Under the pieces are notes generated by a model, which had not been told where the DNA came from, did not search any database, and was given only the letters and a program-made list of their open reading frames with translations. The position numbers and the translations under genes are program-made. From JAXGQD01 sp040766665 (GTDB lineage: Bacteria > Bacillota > Clostridia > Saccharofermentanales > Fastidiosipilaceae), in NCBI GenBank assembly GCA_040766665.1, contig JAXGQD010000004.1, forward strand, positions 186,001 through 250,000: a stretch of DNA of 64,000 bases, written 5' to 3'. Shown one piece after another: positions 1 through 7,925 of this stretch. Numbering within the stretch: position 1 is the stretch's first letter; each line of letters begins with the position of its first letter.

Positions 1-68
1 ATTAAATCCATGCCGTAAAGGAACATGGCTAGGCCGCCGATTAAGGTTAGAATATCAAAAAAATCCAT
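1..68 (-). CDS. Na/Pi cotransporter family protein, N-terminal fragment
   Basis: Only the first 22 codons lie in the window, read on the minus strand from an ATG at 68 behind a GGGGGA ribosome-binding site. The peptide begins MDFFDILTLIGGLAMFLYGM, which resembles the first membrane helix of Na+/phosphate cotransporter (NptA/YjbB-type) proteins of Clostridia. These are inner-membrane phosphate transporters, often with a C-terminal PhoU-like domain that would lie outside the window. It is divergent from the phospho-sugar mutase gene. The assignment rests on a short stretch and is moderately sure. Confidence 0.55.
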   Translation of the reverse strand, partial: MDFFDILTLIGGLAMFLYGMDL

Positions 69-263
69 GGGTCCCCCAAATTGTTGATATTGTTGCCGTT
101 AAACCTAAAGCTAATGTAATGTTAAATCATCTTTAAATCAAGGTTAAAATCGCTCAATTTGGGGTTAACATCATCTAACTCCATTTGAAAGCAATAGTTC
201 ACTCAGCTTGATTATCTTTTGCTGATTTCTTGCACAAGGCTTTCCCTTTTTATCTTAAGAAAA

Positions 264-272
264 TGCTATAAT
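264..272 (+). promoter_or_regulatory. extended -10 promoter for the phospho-sugar mutase gene
   Basis: TGCTATAAT at 264-272 is a perfect extended -10 element (TGN plus TATAAT), 55 bases before the chosen start. No good -35 hexamer lies at the usual distance, which is common for extended -10 promoters. The remaining bases between 69 and 263 show no gene. Confidence 0.5.
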
Positions 273-326
273 TTGATTAATTTTATAGCCTTCATCGTCT
301 TAATTACTTATTCGGGAGGATATTTT

Positions 327-2072
327 ATGAGCCGTAGCAAAGAACTGTATCAATTCTGGTCGACTGATCCTTTTTTTGATGAAAAAACCAGAGCTGAGTT
401 ATTGGCGATCGCCGATAACGAAGAGGAAATCGAGGAGCGCTTTTACACCAATCTTTCCTTTGGAACCGCCGGATTACGGGGTATTCTCGGTGCCGGAACG
501 AATCGCATGAATATCTATACGGTGGCCATGGCGACGGAAGGTTTTGCCCGTTATATTGATACGCTCGGTGATGAAGCTAAAGAACGTGGGATTGTCATTT
601 CCTATGACTGCCGCAATTTTTCGCCGGATTTCGCATTGATTGCTGCCTTGATTTTTGCCACCCACGGGACACATGTCCGTCTGGTCGATGAGCTGAGGCC
701 GACACCGATGTTGTCTTTTGCCGTACGGCACTACAACTGTGCAGGTGGCGTCATGGTTACCGCCAGTCATAACCCGGCTAAATATAACGGCTACAAAGCC
801 TATGGCGAAGATGGTGGGCAGATGCCGCCTGAAGCTGCCGATGTAGTCCTTCGTGAGATGGACTCGATCACTGATCCGCGTACCCTGTCTTGGATAACTG
901 AGGAAGAAGCCCTAAATAGAGGTTTGCTAGAGTATATCGGCCCAGAACTGGATGACGCTTACATGGCCATGCTCCGTAAACTGACAATCAACGAGGACAA
1001 AGTCAGAGAGCAGGCGGACATGAAGATTGTCTTCACCCCGCTACACGGGACAGGCAATAAGCCGGTTAGACGCATTTTAAAAGAAATCGGCTTTGAAAAT
1101 GTGATTGTGGTGCCGGAACAAGAGTTGCCCGATGGCAACTTCAGCACCGTTAAATCACCTAATCCGGAAGAACGCTCCGCCTTGGCTATGGCAATTGCAT
1201 TGGCAGAGAAAGAGGAAGCGGATTTAGTCATCGCTACTGATCCAGACGGTGACCGTACAGGTCTGTGTATCCGTAAGGAGGACGGCTCATATCAAGTGAT
1301 GAGCGGCAATGAAATCGGTATTCTACTGATGAATTATATTCTCAGTGCCAAGCAAGCCAGAGGCACTTTGCCTGAAAATTCCTTTGTCATCACCACCATT
1401 GTTTCAACTAAATTACCGCGAAAAATCGCCGCCCATTATGGAGTCGAACTGATGGAATGTCTGACTGGTTTCAAATGGATTGCCGAGCTAATCAAACTGC
1501 ATGATGAGCAGGGCGACAAACATTTCCAATTTGGCTTTGAAGAAAGCTTTGGTTATTTGGCGGGCACGGCGGTGCGTGATAAAGATGCGGTCGTCGCTTC
1601 AATGCTACTGGCTGAGATGGCTGCTACTGCTAAGAGCGAAGGAAAAACACTGAACGATTATTTGAAACAGCTCAATGCGCTCTTTGGCTTCGGTGAGGAG
1701 AAAACCTACTCCTTGGTACGTGAAGGCAAAGCGGGCCTTGAGGCCATCACCAAAACCATGGTTAAGTTGCGTGCCGATAAGATGCGCGGCTTCCCGAATG
1801 TTGATATTTTGCGCGTATTGGACGTACAGGAAAGTACGGTGACCGATATGAAGACAGGCGAGGTGAGTCCCTTGGATTTGCCGGAATCCGATGTTTTACT
1901 TTATCAGCTTGACGGCTTGGATTTTTTCTGCGTCAGGCCTTCAGGAACAGAACCCAAGATCAAGGTCTACTTCGGGGCTTATGATCAAGATGCCCAGGTC
2001 GCCAAAGATAAGCTGGCTTCATTCAGTAAAGCCATCGTAGACGAAGTGGAAAGCTTATTGGACAACGCTTAA
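327..2072 (+). CDS. pgcA: phospho-sugar mutase (alpha-phosphoglucomutase type)
   Basis: Cytosolic alpha-D-phosphohexomutase that interconverts glucose 1-phosphate and glucose 6-phosphate (or the mannose equivalents), feeding glycolysis and envelope sugar synthesis. The 581-residue length matches Bacillus-type PgcA. All four family signatures are visible: the phosphoserine loop TASHNPAKYNGYK (Ser near 147), the metal loop DPDGDRTG (near 305), the sugar-binding loop FGFEESFGYLAG (near 400) and the phosphate-binding loop RPSGTEPKIKVY (near 535). I chose the ATG at 327 because GGGAGGA lies 6 bases upstream; the open frame extends to 219 but that part overlaps the promoter. The stop overlaps the dnaE start by one base, so the two are probably co-translated. 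Confidence 0.92.
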   Translation: MSRSKELYQFWSTDPFFDEKTRAELLAIADNEEEIEERFYTNLSFGTAGLRGILGAGTNRMNIYTVAMATEGFARYIDTLGDEAKERGIVISYDCRNFSPDFALIAALIFATHGTHVRLVDELRPTPMLSFAVRHYNCAGGVMVTASHNPAKYNGYKAYGEDGGQMPPEAADVVLREMDSITDPRTLSWITEEEALNRGLLEYIGPELDDAYMAMLRKLTINEDKVREQADMKIVFTPLHGTGNKPVRRILKEIGFENVIVVPEQELPDGNFSTVKSPNPEERSALAMAIALAEKEEADLVIATDPDGDRTGLCIRKEDGSYQVMSGNEIGILLMNYILSAKQARGTLPENSFVITTIVSTKLPRKIAAHYGVELMECLTGFKWIAELIKLHDEQGDKHFQFGFEESFGYLAGTAVRDKDAVVASMLLAEMAATAKSEGKTLNDYLKQLNALFGFGEEKTYSLVREGKAGLEAITKTMVKLRADKMRGFPNVDILRVLDVQESTVTDMKTGEVSPLDLPESDVLLYQLDGLDFFCVRPSGTEPKIKVYFGAYDQDAQVAKDKLASFSKAIVDEVESLLDNA

Positions 2073-5000
2073 TGCCTTTTACACACCTTCACTTACACAC
2101 GGAGTACAGCCTGCTTGATGGGGCAAACCGCATCAAGCAGCTACCCCTCCGTATCAAAGAATTGGGAATGGACAGCTGCGCCATCACGGACCACGGGGTC
2201 ATGTATGGCGTAGTTGATTTTTATGAGTCTTGTAAAGCAGCCGGGGTTAAACCAATTATCGGCTGTGAGGTCTATGTCGCTGAGAACGGCCGTCTCAACA
2301 AAGACGGGAGTTTAGACAAAAGGACCTCGCATCTTGTGCTCCTGGCCGAAAGCCAGCAAGGTCTTATTAATCTGAATAAGCTGGTCAGCGCCGGTTTTAC
2401 CGAGGGTTTTTATTATCGCCCGCGTATCGATTTTGAGTTGCTGAGCGCTCATCATGAAGGACTGATAGCGCTCTCCTCTTGTCTCAACGGTGCGATCAGC
2501 CAACGAATCCGCATGAATGACAATGAAGGAGCATTGGAACAAGCTCAACGCTATGCTGCACTGTTTGGACCGCAGCATTATTATTTAGAGGTTCAGGCTA
2601 ACGGTATGCTGGAGCAGCAGAAAGTCAACCGCGAGCTACGCGTGATTGCTGATCAATGCGGCCTTTCACTTGTTGCTACCGCGGACTGTCATTATCTGCG
2701 CCAGGAAGATGCGCGAGCTCATGAAATTTTGCTCTGTATTCAAACGGGCAAAAGAATGACCGACGCCGACCGCATGCGTATGGGCACCGACCAACTCTAT
2801 GTCAAATCACCAGCGGAAATGGCTGCCGCACTCCCGGACTTCCCGGATGCCATTGCCAATACGGAGCGCATTGCTGCCCGCTGTTCTGTTGAATTGGACA
2901 TGAGCAACATTCATCTGCCGGCTTTTGACCTGCCGGAAGACGCCCATGATTCCGGTAGCTACCTGCGCCGTATCAGTCATGAAGCCCTCAAAGCGCGACT
3001 TGCCATTAGCCGTGATCCGGAGTATTCCGTTTCGGCATACGAAGAACGTCTGGACCATGAACTGGATGTCATCATCCGCATGGGATACGCCGATTATTAT
3101 CTGATTGTCTGGGACTTTATACGGTACGCAAAAGAGCATGAAATCATGGTGGGACCGGGACGCGGTTCCGGTGCAGCTTCCCTGGTCGCCTATGTTTTGG
3201 GCATCACCAATCTCGATCCGTTGCGCTACAAGCTGCTGTTTGAGCGCTTCCTCAATCCCGAGCGCGTCAGCCTGCCCGATTTCGACACAGACTTCTGCTA
3301 TGAGAGACGTGGCGAAGTCATCGACTACGTTACACGGAAATATGGGGCAAAACGTGTCGCCCAAGTCATTACATTCGGAACCTTGGCAGCCAAAGCTGTG
3401 GTCCGAGATGTTGCCCGCGCCTTGGATGTGTCGTATGCCGATACAGACCGCATCGCCAAGATGATCCCTTTTGAGCTGAACATGACGCTCAGCAAAGCCT
3501 TGGAAAACTCCAAAGAGCTCAAAGCCGCTTACGAGAGTGAAGCACAAACGAAGGAAATTATCGACACCGCTTTGCTGCTTGAGGGGATGCCCCGCCACGC
3601 CTCGACCCATGCCGCAGGTGTCGTTATCGCCAGCGAAGAACTGACCGATCTTGTCCCTTTGTCTAAAAATGAGGATTCCGTGGTCATCCAGTACGCGAAA
3701 GGTAATATCGAAAAACTGGGGCTACTCAAATTTGACTTTCTAGGTCTGCGTACGCTTACCGTGCTGCGCGACACACGCGACATGGTGCGTGAGAAAAGCG
3801 CTCTGTGGATTGATTTCGATACGATGTCCTTTGATGAAAAAGAAGTCTATGACTTAATTTCCGCAGGCGATACCGCGGGTGTTTTCCAACTTGAATCGGC
3901 GGGGATGACCAGTTTTATGACTCAGCTCAAACCCGATTCTTTGGAGGACATTATCGCCGGCGTTGCCCTGTACCGCCCCGGACCGATGAGCGAAATCGGC
4001 CGCTATGTGGCCTCACGCCACAATAGCTCAAAAATTCGCTACGACCACAAGCTCTTGGAACCCATCTTAAATATGACTTATGGCGTCATTATTTATCAGG
4101 AGCAAGTGATGCAAATCGTGCGTGATCTGGCCGGTTTCAGTATGGGGCAAGCCGACAATGTGCGCCGCGCCATGTCCAAGAAAAAACCGGAGATTATCGA
4201 AAGTTATCGCCAACTCTTTATTTACGGTGGTTTGGACGAGCAGGGTGCCATGATTGACGGCGCCATCAAACGCGGAGTACCGGAACATATTGCCAGTAAG
4301 ATTTTCAATGATGTCCTGGCTTTTGCCGGATATGCCTTCAATAAAGCCCATGCCGCCTGTTATGCGGTGGTTGCTTACCAGACTGCCTGGCTGAAACTGC
4401 ATTACCCCACCGAGTTCATGGCCGCGATGCTGAATAGTTTCTTAGGCAGCTTGGGTCAGGCTGCTAACTATGCCCACGCCGCCCGGCAAATGGGTATCGA
4501 GATTCTGCCCCCGGATGTCAATCATTCAGCGGTGAAATTTCGCCCGGAAGGGGAGGGCTGCATTCGTTTTGCCCTTGGTGCCGTTAAAAATGTCGGGACC
4601 TCGGTCTTGGAAGCCTTGGTGAACGAGCGCGAGCAAAACGGCCTCTTCTCCAGTTTCGGTGATTTCCTGCGCCGTGTCCACGCAATCCGCATGAACAAGA
4701 AGGCGGTCGAGAGCCTGATTAAAGCCTCTGCATTGGATTGCTTCGGGGTGCCGCGCAATCAAATGCTGGCGGTGTATGAGATTTATCTTAACCAACTCAG
4801 CTCCAATAAAGTGGAGATCATGAGTGGCCAGCAAAGCCTCTTTGAGGTTGGGCTGCTTGAAGATGAAGCGGCTGAGCCGGAGTATCCGCCCCTACCTGCA
4901 CTTACAAAAATGCGTTTGCTGGAGATGGAGCAGGACATGCTCGGTCTTTACGTCAGCGGACATCCTTTGGATGAATACCGTGAAGTCATTGAAGGGCAAA

Positions 5001-5821
5001 AGCTATTCAAATCATCCGACCTCAGCCCGTCCGAGAGCGAAGCGGAACTGGGCGAGGGCAGTGCCCTCAAAGACTGTCTGAGCAGTGGTCGCAACGTCGT
5101 CATGTCTGCCTTAATCATTGATGTCGACCGCAGGACCACACGCCGTGGTGATGCGATGGCGATACTCAAGTGCGAAGATCTCTTTTCGCGTTTTGAGGCC
5201 ATTGTCTTTTCGCGCAGTCTAGAACAGTACGGTCACTTACTTAACGCCGGACAGGTCGTTTTTATCGCGGGAAAACTGACCATGCGCGATGATGACAGCG
5301 AAGCCCGGATTATTCTGAATGAGGCAGCTGAATGCAGTTTGGAAGGGTATCGCTCGCTACATTTAGAAAATGGCTCCAGCTACCAGATTGGCAGATATTC
5401 GCGAGTGGCAAATGCACGCATGGCGACTACAAATGCGGTACCCGGGGAAAATTTTCGTGATGCTTCCGCCCAAAGCGAGCCCTATGATGCAGCGAAAAAC
5501 GATTCTTATGCAGAGCCGCTTCGCGCAGCAGTCCAAGACAGAGCTGTAAGAGAGCAAGTAGTGGAGCCGCGTTCCGGAGAAAGCCACCAGGAACAGGGCC
5601 CCGTTTTGGAAATCTACTATCCGGGACAGGTCTTGGATACAGGTTATAGAATATTGACCAATACCTTGGCTTATTTTAGCGGCCAAACACCGGTGCGCTT
5701 ACGTTTTAATATAGAAGAAGAGGCGCGTTATTTGCCTCAGGCTTGCTGGGTAAAACTGGATGCGGAATTGATAGACGTGCTCAGTGCGCGGTATGGAGCA
5801 GCCAATCTAAGGATTGTCTAA
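2072..5821 (+). CDS. dnaE: DNA polymerase III alpha subunit DnaE
   Basis: Replicative DNA polymerase of the C family, 1249 residues. The N-terminal PHP domain starts HLHTEYSLLDG. The polymerase core shows GPGRGSGAAS near residue 361 and the catalytic aspartate motif PDFDTDF near 403-409. Tandem helix-hairpin-helix and OB-fold regions follow; the segment near 1010-1090 (VVMSALIIDVDRR onward) is the OB fold. The length and absence of a 3'-5' exonuclease insertion in the PHP domain fit DnaE rather than PolC. In many Firmicutes DnaE works with PolC in lagging-strand synthesis; whether PolC exists here cannot be seen. The start ATG overlaps the upstream stop (TAATG). The last ~130 residues are polar and variable. 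Confidence 0.96.
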   Translation: MPFTHLHLHTEYSLLDGANRIKQLPLRIKELGMDSCAITDHGVMYGVVDFYESCKAAGVKPIIGCEVYVAENGRLNKDGSLDKRTSHLVLLAESQQGLINLNKLVSAGFTEGFYYRPRIDFELLSAHHEGLIALSSCLNGAISQRIRMNDNEGALEQAQRYAALFGPQHYYLEVQANGMLEQQKVNRELRVIADQCGLSLVATADCHYLRQEDARAHEILLCIQTGKRMTDADRMRMGTDQLYVKSPAEMAAALPDFPDAIANTERIAARCSVELDMSNIHLPAFDLPEDAHDSGSYLRRISHEALKARLAISRDPEYSVSAYEERLDHELDVIIRMGYADYYLIVWDFIRYAKEHEIMVGPGRGSGAASLVAYVLGITNLDPLRYKLLFERFLNPERVSLPDFDTDFCYERRGEVIDYVTRKYGAKRVAQVITFGTLAAKAVVRDVARALDVSYADTDRIAKMIPFELNMTLSKALENSKELKAAYESEAQTKEIIDTALLLEGMPRHASTHAAGVVIASEELTDLVPLSKNEDSVVIQYAKGNIEKLGLLKFDFLGLRTLTVLRDTRDMVREKSALWIDFDTMSFDEKEVYDLISAGDTAGVFQLESAGMTSFMTQLKPDSLEDIIAGVALYRPGPMSEIGRYVASRHNSSKIRYDHKLLEPILNMTYGVIIYQEQVMQIVRDLAGFSMGQADNVRRAMSKKKPEIIESYRQLFIYGGLDEQGAMIDGAIKRGVPEHIASKIFNDVLAFAGYAFNKAHAACYAVVAYQTAWLKLHYPTEFMAAMLNSFLGSLGQAANYAHAARQMGIEILPPDVNHSAVKFRPEGEGCIRFALGAVKNVGTSVLEALVNEREQNGLFSSFGDFLRRVHAIRMNKKAVESLIKASALDCFGVPRNQMLAVYEIYLNQLSSNKVEIMSGQQSLFEVGLLEDEAAEPEYPPLPALTKMRLLEMEQDMLGLYVSGHPLDEYREVIEGQKLFKSSDLSPSESEAELGEGSALKDCLSSGRNVVMSALIIDVDRRTTRRGDAMAILKCEDLFSRFEAIVFSRSLEQYGHLLNAGQVVFIAGKLTMRDDDSEARIILNEAAECSLEGYRSLHLENGSSYQIGRYSRVANARMATTNAVPGENFRDASAQSEPYDAAKNDSYAEPLRAAVQDRAVREQVVEPRSGESHQEQGPVLEIYYPGQVLDTGYRILTNTLAYFSGQTPVRLRFNIEEEARYLPQACWVKLDAELIDVLSARYGAANLRIV

Positions 5822-6344
5822 ACGGAGTCGCGCTATGGCTGGCTTGCGACGATTCGTATTTACCTGAGCAATGAAAAATGGACAAAATTTTCGGTGATGT
5901 GGTCATTTCAGTGGTTTTAGGGTCTCTACTCATTTCAAACACATGATTTTGTGACACTTTTGACGATTGTGTGCTCGCCACCACCACATCCCCGTAAAAA
6001 GTGGGCTGAAAACAGCCTTTAGACACGTCCGCCAGCTGTCCATGGGTGCTTTCAACCACATCCTCGTAAATATTGTCACAAAACACACATTCTGACGACG
6101 ACTCCGGAAAGGTGTCGCAGCCTCCAAGCAATGCGGCGACTCCGGAGCATAGTCGCAAGCCCCCAGCAACGCGACGTCTACGAGCCCGAATTAGATCGTG
6201 CCGCAGCTTGCCAAGACAGAGCTCTGAACAGGCGTAGGAGGCGAGTCTTTTGCCTTGACAAAAAATGCCGCGATTGTCAAACTTTACTTTGAATCCTCAT
6301 GAAAAAATGAAGTTAAACTTTTTAAATCATCCTAGAGGTGTTGT
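5822..6344. repeat. non-coding spacer with GTCGC hairpins and inverted repeats
   Basis: No convincing gene in 523 bases. Three copies of a dispersed hairpin of the form GTCGC-N15-20-GCGAC are present (5827-5850, 6114-6140, 6152-6175). A perfect 10-bp inverted repeat, TTTTGTGACA / TGTCACAAAA, sits at 5947-5956 and 6074-6083. Between them ACCACATCCCCGTAAA (5983 region) recurs with one change about 75 bases later. TTGACA near 6256 may belong to the pfkA promoter but no good -10 pairs with it. Confidence 0.6.
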
Positions 6345-7334
6345 ATGGAAGAACTGCTTGAAAAGAAAGAATTTAAAAAAATCGGTGTGCTCACATCGGG
6401 CGGCGATGCCCCGGGTATGAATGCCGCTATACGAGCGGTGGTGCGTACGGCGATCGGCAACGGACTCTCCGTTTTAGGTGTGCAGCGCGGTTATCACGGT
6501 TTGTGGAAAGGTGACATCACCGAACTTAACAGTCGCTCTGTCTCTGAGAAACTACAACGCGGCGGTACCTTCTTGATGACGGCCAGAAGCACAACCTTCA
6601 ATACGCCCGAGGGGGTGAAGAAGGCTGCAGAGATGGCCAAGGTCTTCAACATGGATGCTTTGGTTGTGATCGGTGGCGATGGTTCTTTCAGAGGAGCCAG
6701 AGATTTAGCACACGCCGGCTTGCCTGTGATTGGTATTCCGGGGACGATAGATAATGATATTGCCAGTTCGGATTACACCATTGGCTACGATACGGCGATG
6801 AACACCGCGATGGAGGCTATCGATAAAATCAAGGATACGGCCGCTGCCCACGAGCGCTGTTCGGTGGTTGAAGTGATGGGCAGAAAAGCCGGTTATATTG
6901 CCTTGAACGTCGGGATTGCGACTGGGGCGGAAGTGATACTTTTGCCTGAAATACCTTTCGATTTTGGCAAGGACGTTGTAAAGAGACTTTTGGAATGCCG
7001 CAACAAAGGCAAACATCATTATGTTGTCATCGTTGCTGAAGGTGCAGGTGACGCCCAGGAGATTGCGAAGCAAATAAAAGACGCCACCGGTATCGAGTCC
7101 AACGCGACGACTTTAGGCTATGTGCAGCGCGGAGGTTCGCCGACTTTGCGCGATCGACTGATGGCCAGTCGTATGGGGCACACTGCGGTCGAGTGTCTAT
7201 TACAGGGGCGGTATAACCGCATCGTGGTGATGAAGGGCAATACCATCAGCGATTTAGATATCGACGAAGCGGTGAGCATGACAAAGACCATCAGTGCCGA
7301 AGAATATGAACAAGCAAAAATAATTGCGTTATAA
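6345..7334 (+). CDS. pfkA: 6-phosphofructokinase, ATP-type
   Basis: Cytosolic glycolytic enzyme that phosphorylates fructose 6-phosphate to fructose 1,6-bisphosphate. The 329 residues begin with the nucleotide-binding GVLTSGGDAPGMNAAIRA; GGDGSFRGA forms the ATP/Mg loop, PGTIDND carries the catalytic aspartate, and MGRKAGYIA and GYVQRGGSPT are substrate-binding segments. A glycine follows GGD in GGDGS, typical of the ATP-dependent rather than the pyrophosphate-dependent type. An AGAGGTG site precedes the ATG. It is followed 30 bases later by pgsA. Together with the fba gene at 14.1 kb it covers successive steps of glycolysis. Confidence 0.95.
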   Translation: MEELLEKKEFKKIGVLTSGGDAPGMNAAIRAVVRTAIGNGLSVLGVQRGYHGLWKGDITELNSRSVSEKLQRGGTFLMTARSTTFNTPEGVKKAAEMAKVFNMDALVVIGGDGSFRGARDLAHAGLPVIGIPGTIDNDIASSDYTIGYDTAMNTAMEAIDKIKDTAAAHERCSVVEVMGRKAGYIALNVGIATGAEVILLPEIPFDFGKDVVKRLLECRNKGKHHYVVIVAEGAGDAQEIAKQIKDATGIESNATTLGYVQRGGSPTLRDRLMASRMGHTAVECLLQGRYNRIVVMKGNTISDLDIDEAVSMTKTISAEEYEQAKIIAL

Positions 7335-7364
7335 GACTACACAATAAGGCCGGAAAGGGTTGAC

Positions 7365-7925
7365 GTGTCAAAAACAAAGATAAACTGGCGGGACCAAGTC
7401 ACGATACCGAATATTCTCACCTTGATCAGGCTGCTGATGGTACCGGTGATGTCCTATTTCATTTATACGATTGACCGACATCCGTTCGTGGCTTTAACCT
7501 TGTTTCTCCTGATTTGGCTGACCGATCTATTGGACGGCTTTATTGCGCGCCGCTTTAATCAAATCTCGGACCTGGGGAAGCTATTTGATCCGGCAGTAGA
7601 CAAGATATTTCAGTTTACGACCGCGGTGATGCTTTATATCGTTGGTCGCATGCCTTTGTGGGTGCCGATATTTATTTTTTTGAAAGAAGTGCTGATGGCC
7701 CTGGGGGCATTGCTTTTGTTGAAGCAGAAGTATGTGGTGAGCTCGTCGATTATCGGTAAGGTGGCGACTTTTGCCTGGGTGATTTGCTTTGCGCTAGTAT
7801 TAATCTTGCCTCAGGAACTGGTGTTCTGGTCCAACTATATTTTTATTTTGCCCGCCGTCTTGGCCCTTGCCGCCTTTTTTTATTACCTTTCGACCTATTT
7901 GAGGAAAACCCGTGAAAGAGAATGA
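7365..7925 (+). CDS. pgsA: CDP-diacylglycerol--glycerol-3-phosphate 3-phosphatidyltransferase
   Basis: Integral membrane enzyme that makes phosphatidylglycerol phosphate, the first step to phosphatidylglycerol and cardiolipin. The 186-residue protein shows the CDP-alcohol phosphotransferase motif from DLLDGFIARRF to DPAVDK near residues 60-90, with the aspartates DG-AR-G-D-D in the expected order, and several hydrophobic helices. The start is GTG behind GAAAGG. The last 14 bases overlap the mutS2 start, implying translational coupling. Confidence 0.9.
   Translation: MSKTKINWRDQVTIPNILTLIRLLMVPVMSYFIYTIDRHPFVALTLFLLIWLTDLLDGFIARRFNQISDLGKLFDPAVDKIFQFTTAVMLYIVGRMPLWVPIFIFLKEVLMALGALLLLKQKYVVSSSIIGKVATFAWVICFALVLILPQELVFWSNYIFILPAVLALAAFFYYLSTYLRKTRERE

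Noticed and set aside
2807..3610. 267-residue minus-strand frame inside dnaE
   Set aside because: Shadow of a well-conserved gene; no ribosome-binding site or family signature.
5781..6169. Two minus-strand frames in the dnaE-pfkA spacer
   Set aside because: They span inverted repeats and GTCGC hairpins and resemble nothing known.
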